Assembly (NCBI RefSeq): GCF_902703175.1
Contig: NZ_CACRYJ010000063.1
Coordinates: 1 to 56,268, forward strand
Direction: 5' to 3'
Origin: Occultella aeris
GTDB taxonomy: Bacteria > Actinomycetota > Actinomycetes > Actinomycetales > Beutenbergiaceae
DNA: 56,268 nt
Shown: positions 26,953-37,315 of the stretch, piece by piece
Position numbering within the stretch: the first letter of the stretch is position 1
Layout of the letters: every line of letters begins with the position of its first letter
The notes under the pieces: model-generated
What the model saw: only the letters and a program-made list of their open reading frames with translations
Told to the model about the DNA's origin: nothing
The model's database searches: none
Program-made: the position numbers and the translations under genes

Positions 26953-28209
26953 GTGAGCGGATTCGGTACCGAGGGCGCCCCGCGCTCGATCAACTCCACC
27001 ACCAGCTCGGTCACCCGGGTGGTGGCGGGTCTGGTGACCCAGGTCAGGCGGACCTCGAGCGTCCTCACCTGGATCACCCGGGCCGCCTGGGTGGTCCTCG
27101 GCGCCGGCATCGTCGCACTGGTGGCGGGGTTCTCGCTGAACTGGATCGAGCTGATCGTCCTCGGCGCCGGGTTCGTGTTCGCATTGCTGGGGGCCGCGAT
27201 CTTCGCGATCGGCCGGCACCCCTACGCCATCAGCCTGCGCCTGCGCGAGGGGCGCGTGGTGGTCGGCGAACGGGCCATGGGCGGCATCGACATCCGCAAC
27301 ACCTCCACCTCCGCGGTTCTGCCGGCGCGCATCGAGCTCCCGGTCGGGACCACCCGCGCGAGCTTCGCCCTGCCCGGGCTGCCGCCCGAGGGCGAGCACG
27401 ACGAGTTGTTCGCGATCCCGACCACCCGCCGCGGCGTCATCGTCGTGGGACCGGTGTCCTCGGTGCGCGGCGACCCGCTCGGGCTGATCCGCCGCTCCGT
27501 GCTGTGGACCGAGCCGGAGGAGCTCTACGTCCACCCGCGCACCATCCGGATGGGCGGTTCCGCGGCCGGTTTCCTGCACGACCTCGAGGGCCGCGAGACC
27601 CGGGAGATCACGAACGCGGACCTGTCCTTCCACGCCCTGCGGGAATACGTCCCCGGCGACGACCGCCGCTACGTGCACTGGCGGTCATCGGCCCGCACCG
27701 GGACCCTCATGGTGCGCCAGTTCGAGGAGACCCGCCGATCCCACCTGGTCCTCGCGATCTCCGCCCAGGAACGCGACTACGCGGACCCGGACGAGTTCGA
27801 GCTGGCGATCTCCGCCGTCGGGTCCCTTGGCCTGCAGGCCCTCAACAGCGAGAAGCAGCTCACCGCGATGACCTCCCACGAGGTGCTCCGCACCTCCGCG
27901 CCGCGGCTGTTCCTCGACGAGCTGACCCGGCTCGAGACCGTGAAGTCGCCCACCACCGTCGTGGAGATGGCCCGCACCATCACCCGCGACGTCCTGCGCG
28001 CCACGGTCGCGGTGCTGATCTGCGGCTCCAGCGTGTCCGCACGGGACATCCGTGCTGCCGGCGCCGTGCTGCCCGTCGGGGTGCGCGCGCTGGCGATCCA
28101 GGCCCGCCTCGGCGCCGAGCCGTCCGTGCACCGGCTCGGCTCGGTCACCGTGCTCGAGCTGGGCGCCCTGGAGGACCTGCCCCGCGGCTTCCGGAAGCTC
28201 GAACGATGA
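26953..28209 (+). CDS. DUF58 domain-containing membrane protein
   Basis: A 418-aa protein with two transmembrane helices (about residues 44-66 and 70-92) followed by a cytoplasmic or peripheral DUF58 domain. The family signature LREYVPGDDRRYVHWRSSAR (about 224-243) followed by GTLMVRQFEE is intact, and the second half resembles a VWA-like fold (HLVLAIS ... DPDEFELAISAVGSL). DUF58 proteins are regular partners of MoxR ATPases and transglutaminase-fold membrane proteins. GTG at 26953 comes one base after the moxR stop; the stop overlaps the next ATG. Confidence 0.94.
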   Translation: MSGFGTEGAPRSINSTTSSVTRVVAGLVTQVRRTSSVLTWITRAAWVVLGAGIVALVAGFSLNWIELIVLGAGFVFALLGAAIFAIGRHPYAISLRLREGRVVVGERAMGGIDIRNTSTSAVLPARIELPVGTTRASFALPGLPPEGEHDELFAIPTTRRGVIVVGPVSSVRGDPLGLIRRSVLWTEPEELYVHPRTIRMGGSAAGFLHDLEGRETREITNADLSFHALREYVPGDDRRYVHWRSSARTGTLMVRQFEETRRSHLVLAISAQERDYADPDEFELAISAVGSLGLQALNSEKQLTAMTSHEVLRTSAPRLFLDELTRLETVKSPTTVVEMARTITRDVLRATVAVLICGSSVSARDIRAAGAVLPVGVRALAIQARLGAEPSVHRLGSVTVLELGALEDLPRGFRKLER

Positions 28210-30470
28210 GCGCCCCCGTGATGGACCCGGTCCAGGTGGCCGAGCCCGAGCCGAGCAACGGCCCTCTGCCCGTGTTCAACTGGTTCACCCGAGCCAGGGT
28301 GATCAACGCCGTCGTCCCGGTGGTGCTGCTCGCGATGGCGCTGGCGCCGCTGCAGCAGGTCTACCTGACCGGCCACCTGTACATCACCGTCATCGGGGGA
28401 CTGGTGCTCGGCGCTGGCATCGCCGTCCTCGGTGCGATGCGCCGGCTGAGCACCCTGACCGTGCTCGCCGTGGCGCTGGTCGCGTTCTTCCTGTGCGGCG
28501 CGCTCGCGGCCCCGACCACCGCGATCGCCGGGATCCTGCCCACCCCCACCACCTGGCGGGTGATGGGCCTGGGCATGGTCACGGTCTGGAAGTCCGTCCT
28601 CACCCTGGACCCTCCGCTGGGCACCGGTGGCGGGCTGCTCCTGCTGCCCTACGTGCTCGCTTTCTTCGGGGCACTGATCTCGGTCACCATCTCGCTGCGC
28701 GCCAAGCACTACAGCCTCTCCCTGATCCCGCCGGCCCTGGTGCTGATCGCCTCGATCCTGTTCGGCACCCGGCTCTCCGTGCTGGCCGGGGTGCTCGGCG
28801 TGGCCGGGGTGCTGATCTCGTTGACCTGGGTCGCGTGGCGCGCGGACCGCCTCGAGCCGAACCGGGTGCTCGCGGCTTCCATCGTGCTCGGCCTGGCCGC
28901 CCTCGGTGGCACGAGCGCGTCGGTGTTCGCGGCCCCGAGCACCCCCCGCGTGGTGCTGCGTGACTTCGTGGACCCGCCGCCGGACCCGCAGGACTACTCC
29001 AGCCCCCTGGCCGGGTTCCGCAACTTCGTCGACGACCAGGCCGAGGACACCGTGTTCACGGTGGACGGCCTGCCCGGCGGCACCGAACGGATCCGCCTGG
29101 CCGCCCTGGACGCCTACAACGGCACGGTCTGGAACGTCGCCGGCGGGGACAGTGCGGGCACCGGCGCGTTCATGCGCACAGGCGAGCGGATCGCCGTCGA
29201 CGTGCCGGAGAACGCCGCGAGCACCTCGGTGGCCGTCGGCGACTACCGCGGCGTGTGGCTTCCGAACGTGGGCAACACCCTGGACGTCGACTTCACCGCC
29301 GGCGACACCGACGCGCTCACCGACTCCTTCTACTACAACTCCGCCACCGACACCGGCCTGGTCACCGCGGGGCTGACCGAGGGCGACGCCTACGACCTGC
29401 TCTCCACCCCCGCGGGCGCCGAGCCCGAGGACGTCACCCAGCTCGTGGCGTCCCGGATCGCCCAGCCCGCGCCACGCAACGTTCCGGACATCATCGGGTC
29501 CCTGGCCGGTCAGTGGGCCGCGGACGCGAACTCCGACTACGCCAAGGTCGAGGCGATCGCGAGCGCCCTGAGCACGCAGGGCTTCTTCTCGCACGGGCTC
29601 GTCGGGGAGGTGCCGTCCCGTCCCGGGCACGGTGCCGCCCGGCTGCTGAGCATGTTCGAGGGCGAGCAGATGGTCGGCGACGACGAGCAGTACGCCGCCG
29701 TGATGGCGCTGATGATCCGCGAGCTCGGCTACCCGGCTCGGGTGGTGATGGGCTTCGAGGTCCCCACCGGGTCCGACTCGGGCTCCGTCGCGATCACCGG
29801 TGACGACGTGACCGCCTGGGTGGAGGTGCCGTTCGACGGCGCCGGCTGGCTGCCGTTCTTCCCGACGCCGGACGAGGACCAGATCCCGCAGAGTGACGAC
29901 CCGGACCCGGTGGACCGGCCGCAGCCGCAGGTGCTCCAGCCGCCGCCGCCCCCCCAGGAGCCGCCGGACGTGCCGCCGCAGGACCGGGATGACGCCGACG
30001 TCGAGGACCAGCAGATGAAGGAGGAGCAGTCCTTCGTGCGTTGGCTCCTCATCGGTGCCGCCGTCGGCGTGCCGATCCTGGTGCTGCTCAGCCCGTTCCT
30101 CGTGATCGCTGCGCTCAAGGCCCGACGGCGTAAGCGCCGTCGGGTGCGCGGCGCACCCGTGCAGCGCATCGCCGGAGGCTGGTCCGAGGTCGAGGACCAG
30201 GCGGTCGACCTCGGTGTCACGCACGGGCGCGGGTCGACCCGGCGCGAGGCCGCGGCGAGCTTCGACGAGGCCTTCCCGGCTGCGGCGACGGTGGCGCTCG
30301 CCCGGCGTGCGGACGCGAGCGTGTTCGCGCCGGAAACCGCCGAGGACGCCGACGCCGTGGCGTACTGGCAGGACGTCGGCACGGCCACCGACCGGCTCCG
30401 GCACGGAGTGAACCGGCGCCAGCGCCTGCGGGCACGTTTCTCGCTACGCTCGCTGCGCCGTCGGACCTGA
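28206..30470 (+). CDS. Transglutaminase-fold membrane protein lacking the catalytic triad
   Basis: A 754-aa TgpA-like protein. About 7-8 transmembrane segments fill residues 30-260, the extracytoplasmic transglutaminase-like core is about 430-560, a Pro-rich stretch follows, then a further helix (about 610-637) and a 115-residue cytoplasmic tail. The core is recognisable from EQYAAVMALMIRELGYPARVVMGF and TAWVEVPFDGAGWLPFFPTP. However, the expected Cys is Asp493 (GDDEQYA), the His is Thr536 (VTAWVEV), and the Asp is Phe552 (PFFPTP). It therefore should have no protease or transglutaminase activity and may act as a binding or assembly module. ATGA overlap with the DUF58 gene. Confidence 0.92.
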   Translation: MSAPVMDPVQVAEPEPSNGPLPVFNWFTRARVINAVVPVVLLAMALAPLQQVYLTGHLYITVIGGLVLGAGIAVLGAMRRLSTLTVLAVALVAFFLCGALAAPTTAIAGILPTPTTWRVMGLGMVTVWKSVLTLDPPLGTGGGLLLLPYVLAFFGALISVTISLRAKHYSLSLIPPALVLIASILFGTRLSVLAGVLGVAGVLISLTWVAWRADRLEPNRVLAASIVLGLAALGGTSASVFAAPSTPRVVLRDFVDPPPDPQDYSSPLAGFRNFVDDQAEDTVFTVDGLPGGTERIRLAALDAYNGTVWNVAGGDSAGTGAFMRTGERIAVDVPENAASTSVAVGDYRGVWLPNVGNTLDVDFTAGDTDALTDSFYYNSATDTGLVTAGLTEGDAYDLLSTPAGAEPEDVTQLVASRIAQPAPRNVPDIIGSLAGQWAADANSDYAKVEAIASALSTQGFFSHGLVGEVPSRPGHGAARLLSMFEGEQMVGDDEQYAAVMALMIRELGYPARVVMGFEVPTGSDSGSVAITGDDVTAWVEVPFDGAGWLPFFPTPDEDQIPQSDDPDPVDRPQPQVLQPPPPPQEPPDVPPQDRDDADVEDQQMKEEQSFVRWLLIGAAVGVPILVLLSPFLVIAALKARRRKRRRVRGAPVQRIAGGWSEVEDQAVDLGVTHGRGSTRREAAASFDEAFPAAATVALARRADASVFAPETAEDADAVAYWQDVGTATDRLRHGVNRRQRLRARFSLRSLRRRT

Positions 30471-30472
30471 GA

Positions 30473-30512
30473 CCGGACCGTCGCCGACGGGCCCCGCCGG
30501 TCCGGCTAAGGT
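30473..30512 (+). promoter_or_regulatory. Terminator-like hairpin followed by leaderless larA-like promoter
   Basis: CCGGACC (30473-30479) pairs with GGTCCGG (30499-30505), forming a hairpin right after the upstream stop. It is followed by the -10 TAAGGT (30507-30512), which is 6 nt from the ATG at 30519. The LarA-like gene therefore probably has its own leaderless transcript. Confidence 0.6.
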
Positions 30513-30518
30513 GGCGCC

Positions 30519-31835
30519 ATGGTGTGGTTCGAACTTCAGAAGCGGTGGATCTCCCGTCCCGAGATCGAGGTCCTCTGCGACAAGCTTCTGGCGGAGGCGA
30601 AGGCGCGGCTCGGCATCGATTCCTACCAGCGGGTCCTGCTGTTGCCGCCGGACATCACCCGGGCGCACGCCGGCGTCGGCTGGATGACCGAGTACCTCTA
30701 TCACCGCCTCGACGAGGTCGGCGCCGAGGTCCACGTGATCCCCACGCTCGGCCAGCACGTGCCACACACGCCACAGGACAACACCTGGATGTTCGGGTCC
30801 ATCCCCGAGGAGCGCATCCACGCCCACGACTGGAAGAACGGCGTCACGAACGTCGGCACGGTGCCCGCGGAGTTCGTCGCCGAGCGCACCGGAGGTGCCG
30901 TGGACTGGGAGATCCCGGTCGACCTGAACACGATGACGGTCACCGAGAAGTGGGATCTGATCATCAACATCGGGCACGTGGTCCCGCACGAGGTGCTCGG
31001 CTTCGCGAACCACAACAAGAACTACTTCATCGGGCTCGGCGGCAAGCGCACCCTGGGCGCCTCGCACATGGCCTCGGCCGTGTACGGGATCGAGAACAAC
31101 CTCGGCAACCTGCTCACCCCGGTGCGAGCCTGCTTCAACTACGCGGAGGAGAACTTCCTCGCCGACCTGCCGGACGTGTACCTGCAGGTCGTCATGGACT
31201 ACGCCGAGGACGGCACGCTCGCACACTCCGGGGTGTTCGTCGGCGACGACGTCGAGACCTACTTCGCGGCCGCGCGCTCCAGCCTTGGCCAGAACATCAC
31301 CCAGTTCGACGAGCCGGTGGACAAGATCGTGGCCGTCATGCAGGAGGACGAGTTCCGGGCCACCTGGGTCGCGAACAAGGCCGTGTACCGCACCCGGATG
31401 GCGATGGCCGACGGCGGTGAGCTGGTGGTGATCGCGCCCGGCGTCGAGCGGTTCGGGGAACAGCCCGAGGTGGATGCGCTGATCCGCAAGTACGGCTACC
31501 TCAGCAAGAGCGAGGTGCTCGAGCTGTACAAGACCGAGGCGGACATGCAGGACATCCCGCACGGCACCGCACACCTGGTGCACGGCTCCTCCGAGGGCCG
31601 GTTCACGATCACCTACGCACCCGGGCACCTGACCAAGGAGGACATCGAGTCGGTCGGCTACGGCTACCTCGACCTGTCCGAGGCGCTGGCTCGCTACGAC
31701 CCGGCGGTGATGCAGGACGGCTGGAACACGATGCCGGACGGCGAACGGGTCTTCTACATCTCGACGCCGTCGGCGGGCCTGTGGGCCACGCGGGAGAAGC
31801 TGTCCCAGCGCGCCGAACACGAGCAGCACTCCTGA
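30519..31835 (+). CDS. LarA-family (lactate racemase-like) nickel-dependent enzyme
   Basis: A 438-aa DUF2088/LarA-fold protein. Members use a nickel-pincer nucleotide to racemise or epimerise 2-hydroxy acids. By comparison with Lactobacillus LarA as I recall it, the key residues are all present at the right spacing: Asp45 and Arg48 (PDITR), His80 (GQHVPHTP), His157 (VVPHEVLGF), Lys167 ten residues later, the position that binds the cofactor covalently, and His183 (GASHMAS), the nickel ligand. The substrate is unknown. No larB, larC or larE cofactor genes are in the window. It sits inside the kinase/FHA locus but has its own leaderless promoter; its 3' end overlaps the following frame. Confidence 0.88.
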   Translation: MVWFELQKRWISRPEIEVLCDKLLAEAKARLGIDSYQRVLLLPPDITRAHAGVGWMTEYLYHRLDEVGAEVHVIPTLGQHVPHTPQDNTWMFGSIPEERIHAHDWKNGVTNVGTVPAEFVAERTGGAVDWEIPVDLNTMTVTEKWDLIINIGHVVPHEVLGFANHNKNYFIGLGGKRTLGASHMASAVYGIENNLGNLLTPVRACFNYAEENFLADLPDVYLQVVMDYAEDGTLAHSGVFVGDDVETYFAAARSSLGQNITQFDEPVDKIVAVMQEDEFRATWVANKAVYRTRMAMADGGELVVIAPGVERFGEQPEVDALIRKYGYLSKSEVLELYKTEADMQDIPHGTAHLVHGSSEGRFTITYAPGHLTKEDIESVGYGYLDLSEALARYDPAVMQDGWNTMPDGERVFYISTPSAGLWATREKLSQRAEHEQHS

Positions 31836-33523
31836 ACGGCGGGCCGACCCTGCAAACCGCACCCGGAACCCCGCGCGCCCGCCTCAGCCTGACCGCTGGG
31901 GCGGCCGAATACCTCGCCGCGCCCGCGGACCGCAGCCTCTGGCCGGACACCTGGACCCTGCAGCGGATCCGCCGGGACGCGCTCGGCGCGCTCGCGCGGG
32001 TGTACTGCGGGTGGCCCCGCACCATGGCCGCGGCGTTGGCCGTCCTGCTCGGGGCCGGTGGCGGGTTCCTCCTGATCCTGGGACACGACGCCATCACCAT
32101 GGGCGGGCTGGCCGAACGGATCATCGGGTTCGTGCTCGTCGTCGCCGCGATGGCCGCCGGCGGGTACGTGCTGTTCACCGGCTTGCGGCTGGTCGCCGCC
32201 ATGTCCGCGTGGGGCCGGATCCGGCCCCAGGATCGGGTGCTCACGCCCGGCACCCTGTTCACTGCGGCGTTCGCCGTACGGGTGGTCGGCGCCGTGCTCG
32301 CCCTCGCCGGCGCGGTCGTCCTGATCGTCCGGCAGATCAATCCCGACACGAGCCTGCCGACCGTCGGCGCCGTCGCCGTGATCGCGACCGGGCTGATCGC
32401 CGGGCTCGGTGTGCTCGGCTCCCTGCTCGCGGTCGTGCTCGGCCAGCGCGCCCCGGCGGCCCCGGTTGCGGCCGCGACCGGGGCCGGCCAGTTCGCGCCG
32501 GGTGGGTACACCCCAGCGGATCCGTCTGCCGTGGCCGACCCACAGCAGTGGCAACCCGATCGGGGGCAGCCCGCAGGTCACCCGGGCATGGCCGACGCGC
32601 CCGGAGCGGGCGCCTGGCCGCAGCAGCCAGGTCAGTCGCCGCAGCAGGGTCATTCGGATGCGCAGCCGTGGGTGCAGCAGTCGCAGGCGGGGCAGCCGGA
32701 CGCGCAGCCATGGGCGCAGGCGCCGCAGTCCGGACCACCTGAGCCGGGCGAGTGGGCAGCACCACCGGCACAACAGGGGATGGCCGATCAGCCGTGGCCG
32801 CAGCGGCCGCAACCAGGGCAGGTGCCCCCGCCGAGTCAGGCCCACCCGCAGCCGTGGGCCCAGCAACCGCAACCAGGGCAGGTGCCCCCGCCGGGTCACG
32901 CCGACCCGCAGCTGTGGGCCCAGCCACCCACCCATCCTGAGCAGCCAGGCGTCGCAGCCTGGGCGCAGCCGCCCGCCGAGGCTGCGGCCCCGCCCGCCGC
33001 GCTGCCCGCGCAACCCGCTACGGACGGCGACGGTCCGCGCGTACCGGTGCCCCCGCCGTCGGCGGCCGTTCCGCCCGCCGGACCGACCATGGAGGACGAC
33101 GACTTCGACGACGTCGAGCACACCCGCCTCGTGCACCGCAACGTGCCCGGCCCGGTCCGGGAGGACGCGACCCGGGCCGTGCGCGCCGCGCAGATCCAGG
33201 TGCTCCTCTCCGACGGCCGGCACCTGCCGCTGAACGCGACCACCCTGCTCGGCCGCGCGCCGCAGGCACGCTCGAGCGAGGAGGTGGAAGGGCTGCTCGA
33301 GGTCGACGATCCTGCCGTCTCCAAGACCCACCTGGCGGTGCGGATCGAGGGCAACAAGGTCTGGGTCACCGACCGGGCGTCCACGAACGGGACCTCCGTC
33401 AAGGGGCCCGGGGGCGAGGAGTCCGATCTGGAACCGTGGCAGGAGACGCTCGTTCCCGTCGGAGGCGAGGTGCAGTTCGGCCACGTGGTGCTGTCGGTGC
33501 TGCTGGACGAGACGGCGGGTTGA
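31781..33523 (+). CDS. FHA-domain membrane protein with Pro/Gln-rich repeats
   Basis: About 580 aa. The N-terminal third is membrane-embedded, with about four helices (near 82-98, 108-130, 150-188, 195-220). A Pro/Gln/Trp-rich linker follows (about 235-440) with near-exact 20-residue repeats (PQPWAQQPQPGQVPPP). A C-terminal FHA domain (about 470-575) has LLGRAPQAR, SKTHLAVRIEGNKVWVTD and STNGTSV, with the phosphothreonine-binding Arg, Ser and Asn present. The start is uncertain: GTG 31781 overlaps the LarA-like gene by 55 bp and has no clear ribosome-binding site; GTG 32000 or ATG 32024 would shorten it. The FHA may recruit a kinase-phosphorylated partner to the membrane. Confidence 0.8.
   Translation: MGHAGEAVPARRTRAALLNGGPTLQTAPGTPRARLSLTAGAAEYLAAPADRSLWPDTWTLQRIRRDALGALARVYCGWPRTMAAALAVLLGAGGGFLLILGHDAITMGGLAERIIGFVLVVAAMAAGGYVLFTGLRLVAAMSAWGRIRPQDRVLTPGTLFTAAFAVRVVGAVLALAGAVVLIVRQINPDTSLPTVGAVAVIATGLIAGLGVLGSLLAVVLGQRAPAAPVAAATGAGQFAPGGYTPADPSAVADPQQWQPDRGQPAGHPGMADAPGAGAWPQQPGQSPQQGHSDAQPWVQQSQAGQPDAQPWAQAPQSGPPEPGEWAAPPAQQGMADQPWPQRPQPGQVPPPSQAHPQPWAQQPQPGQVPPPGHADPQLWAQPPTHPEQPGVAAWAQPPAEAAAPPAALPAQPATDGDGPRVPVPPPSAAVPPAGPTMEDDDFDDVEHTRLVHRNVPGPVREDATRAVRAAQIQVLLSDGRHLPLNATTLLGRAPQARSSEEVEGLLEVDDPAVSKTHLAVRIEGNKVWVTDRASTNGTSVKGPGGEESDLEPWQETLVPVGGEVQFGHVVLSVLLDETAG
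32789..32930 (+). repeat. 60-bp tandem repeat inside the FHA membrane protein gene
   Basis: Units start at 32789, 32849 and 32909 (exact 60-bp period; the third is partial). They encode PQPWAQQPQPGQVPPP-type repeats. The stretch CCGCAACCAGGGCAGGTGCC is identical in the first two units, so copy number may vary between strains. Confidence 0.85.
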
Positions 33524-33554
33524 GACGTCCGGACGGCCCGCGCGCCGGGTGGGT

Positions 33555-33560
33555 TACACT
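33555..33560 (+). promoter_or_regulatory. -10 box of the leuA leader
   Basis: TACACT, 7 nt before the leader-peptide ATG at 33568. This predicts a leaderless start for the leader peptide. Confidence 0.65.
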
Positions 33561-33567
33561 GCCGAAC

Positions 33568-33599
33568 ATGCGCGCAGTTGTCCGCTTGCTCCTTCCCTG

Positions 33600-33618
<19 letters not shown>
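33568..33618 (+). CDS. leuL: leuA leader peptide
   Basis: A 16-codon frame encoding MRAVVRLLLPCRGEAL. Three consecutive Leu codons (TTG CTC CTT, 33586-33594) precede a strong stem that overlaps the end of the frame. It sits 63 nt before leuA with its own -10 just upstream. Leucine-rich leader peptides before leuA are known in Actinobacteria and control attenuation by leucyl-tRNA level. Too short for standard gene callers. Confidence 0.82.
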
Positions 33619-35421
<1,803 letters not shown>

Positions 35422-35473
35422 GCCCGCGCCACCCAGCCACCGGCACCCGTCGCATCCAGGCGGGTGGACCGGT

Positions 35474-35572
35474 GCGGGTTCCTCGCGCTGAGGCCTACCA
35501 CCCCAGGGCCCCGCGTGCGGAACCCGCGTGAGAGCGCCGTCCCGGCCCATCCGGCCATCGGGCGGCGCTCTC
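35474..35572 (+). terminator. leuA downstream hairpins
   Basis: Two hairpins lie back to back: GCGGGTTCC (35474-35482) with GGAACCCGC (35519-35527), and GAGAGCGCCG (35530-35539) with CGGCGCTCTC (35563-35572), each perfect. The second, with an internal GGCC/GGCC pair, is the better terminator candidate. No U-tract. recO starts 78 bp later. Confidence 0.6.
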
Positions 35573-35650
35573 GCCATGCCCCGGTGCGCCGCTGGGCCAC
35601 GGGGCGCGTCGGGACGGTCCGTTGTCGGCGCGATGGGGGACAATGTCCGG

Positions 35651-36382
35651 GTGAAGCTCTACCGGGACGAGGCCGTGGTGCTGCGTACCCGCAAGCTCGG
35701 GGAAGCGGACCGGATCCTCACGCTGCTCACCCGCACGCACGGGCAGGTCCACGCCGTCGCGAAGGGGGTGCGCCGCACCTCCTCGAAGTTCGGTGCCCGC
35801 CTCGAGCCGTTCAGCGTGATCGATCTGCAGCTGTACAACGGGCGCAACCTGGACGTCGTCACGCAGGTGGACACGCTCGCCCCGCACGGTCGCGCCATCA
35901 GCGGGGACTATGGCCTGTTCACCACGGCGACGGCGATGGTCGAGACCGCGGAACGGCTCACCGAGATCGAGCGCGAGCCGGCCACCCAGCAGTACCTGCT
36001 GCTCGTCGGGGCGTTGCGCTCCCTGGCCGAGAAGGTGCACCCCTCCAGCCTGGTGCTCGACTCCTACCTGCTGCGCGCCCTCGCGATCGCCGGGTGGGCA
36101 CCCACGTTCACCGAGTGCGCCCGCTGCGACGCCGCCGGCCCGCACCGGTCCTTCTCCGCCCCGCTGGGCGGCATCATCTGCACGAACTGTCGTCCGCCCG
36201 GCGCCGCAGCACCCGCCCCGGAGACGGTGGGTCTGCTCGGTGCGCTGCTCGCGGGGGACTGGGGCCACGCGGACGTCAGCCACGAGCGGCACCGCAAGGA
36301 GGCCTCCGGCCTGGTCGCGGTGTACACCCAGTGGCATCTGGAGCGTCAGCTGAAGTCGTTGCGGCACGTGGAGCGCGCGTGA
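35651..36382 (+). CDS. recO: DNA repair protein RecO
   Basis: A 243-aa RecO, which loads RecA on SSB-coated DNA with RecR and anneals strands. The N-terminal OB fold starts [20 protein letters not shown] and contains the [17 protein letters not shown] block. The C-terminal helical part has the zinc site CARCDAAG ... ICTNC. GTG 35651 is chosen because GACAAT lies 6 nt upstream, fitting a leaderless mRNA; an in-frame ATG at 35633 would add six residues but falls before the -10. The stop overlaps the uppS GTG. Confidence 0.93.
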   Translation: MKLYRDEAVVLRTRKLGEADRILTLLTRTHGQVHAVAKGVRRTSSKFGARLEPFSVIDLQLYNGRNLDVVTQVDTLAPHGRAISGDYGLFTTATAMVETAERLTEIEREPATQQYLLLVGALRSLAEKVHPSSLVLDSYLLRALAIAGWAPTFTECARCDAAGPHRSFSAPLGGIICTNCRPPGAAAPAPETVGLLGALLAGDWGHADVSHERHRKEASGLVAVYTQWHLERQLKSLRHVERA

Positions 36383-37185
36383 GGGCAGCGCCCGTCGCCC
36401 CGCCGGCGCACCCCAGCGGGGCGCGTCCGCCGCAGGTGCCCGCCGCCCTCGTCCCCAAGCACGTGGCCATCGTGATGGACGGCAACGGCCGATGGGCCAA
36501 CGCCCGCGGGCTGACCCGCAACGAGGGTCACGCCGCGGGGGAGGCGGTGCTGCTTGACGTCGTCGCGGGCGCGATCGAGATGGGTGTCACCCACATCAGC
36601 GCATACGCGTTCTCCACCGAGAACTGGAAGCGGTCACCGTCCGAGGTCCGGTTCCTGATGGGCTTCAACCGGGACGTGCTGCGCCGACGCCGGGATGTGA
36701 TGAACTCCTGGGGCGTGCGGGTGCGCTGGGCCGGCCGTCGGCCGCGGCTGTGGCGGTCCGTGATCAAGGAACTCGAGGAGGCCGAGCGCCTCACGTCCGG
36801 GAACTCCACCTGCACCCTGACCATGTGTGTGAACTACGGCGGGCGGGCCGAGATCACCGATGCGGTACGGGCCATCGGCCGCGAGGTGGCCGCCGGCCGG
36901 CTCGACCCCGAGCGGATCACCGAGCGCACCGTGGCCCGGCACCTGGACGAACCCGATATGCCGGACGTGGACCTGTTCCTGCGCACCTCGGGGGAGCAGC
37001 GGGCCTCGAACTTCCTGATCTGGCAGTCCGCCTACGCCGAGATGGTGTTCATCGACAAGCCCTGGCCGGACTGCGACCGCCGCGACCTCTGGGACGCGGT
37101 GGTGACCTACGCTCGCCGGGACCGGCGCTACGGCGGGGCCGTCGACAAACCGGGCGCGAGCGGCTCGGCCGAGTCGCAGGGCTGA
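36379..37185 (+). CDS. uppS: Isoprenyl (polyprenyl) diphosphate synthase, Z-type
   Basis: A 268-aa cis-prenyltransferase that elongates an allylic diphosphate with isopentenyl diphosphate to make the lipid carrier for wall synthesis. Signature motifs are [41 protein letters not shown], and the C-terminal [24 protein letters not shown]. The recO-uppS pair matches the location of the mycobacterial Z-decaprenyl diphosphate synthase gene, so the product chain length may differ from undecaprenyl. GTG overlaps the recO stop as GTGA. Confidence 0.95.
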   Translation: MRAAPVAPPAHPSGARPPQVPAALVPKHVAIVMDGNGRWANARGLTRNEGHAAGEAVLLDVVAGAIEMGVTHISAYAFSTENWKRSPSEVRFLMGFNRDVLRRRRDVMNSWGVRVRWAGRRPRLWRSVIKELEEAERLTSGNSTCTLTMCVNYGGRAEITDAVRAIGREVAAGRLDPERITERTVARHLDEPDMPDVDLFLRTSGEQRASNFLIWQSAYAEMVFIDKPWPDCDRRDLWDAVVTYARRDRRYGGAVDKPGASGSAESQG

Positions 37186-37243
37186 GGCGCCGGCCGGGTC
37201 ACCGAGGAATGGGGCCGGCAGCTACGTCGGTCGTTCTCGCTGA

Positions 37244-37249
37244 TAGCGT
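37244..37249 (+). promoter_or_regulatory. -10 box of the MFS exporter leader
   Basis: TAGCGT, 7 nt before the leader-peptide ATG at 37257, which predicts a leaderless leader transcript. Confidence 0.5.
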
Positions 37250-37256
37250 TGGTGTC

Positions 37257-37310
37257 ATGTCAGCAGCTTCCGCAGCCGCCTGCGCTGCAGTGACCAGGAC
37301 GCCCCGCTAG
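37257..37310 (+). CDS. Ala-rich leader peptide of the MFS exporter
   Basis: A 17-codon frame encoding MSAASAAACAAVTRTPR, ending 108 nt before the exporter gene and followed at once by competing hairpins. The run of Ala/Ser codons is notable because chloramphenicol and oxazolidinones arrest ribosomes most strongly when Ala, Ser or Thr is the penultimate residue. Basic RTPR at the end could also interact with macrolide-type arrest. I infer a drug-sensing leader. It does not resemble any other gene here. Confidence 0.72.
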   Translation: MSAASAAACAAVTRTPR

Positions 37311-37315
37311 CGGCG

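Noticed and set aside
27504-28205. Extension of the transglutaminase-fold frame upstream of 28206
   Set aside because: It lies inside the DUF58 gene in another frame and is Arg/Pro-rich shadow sequence.
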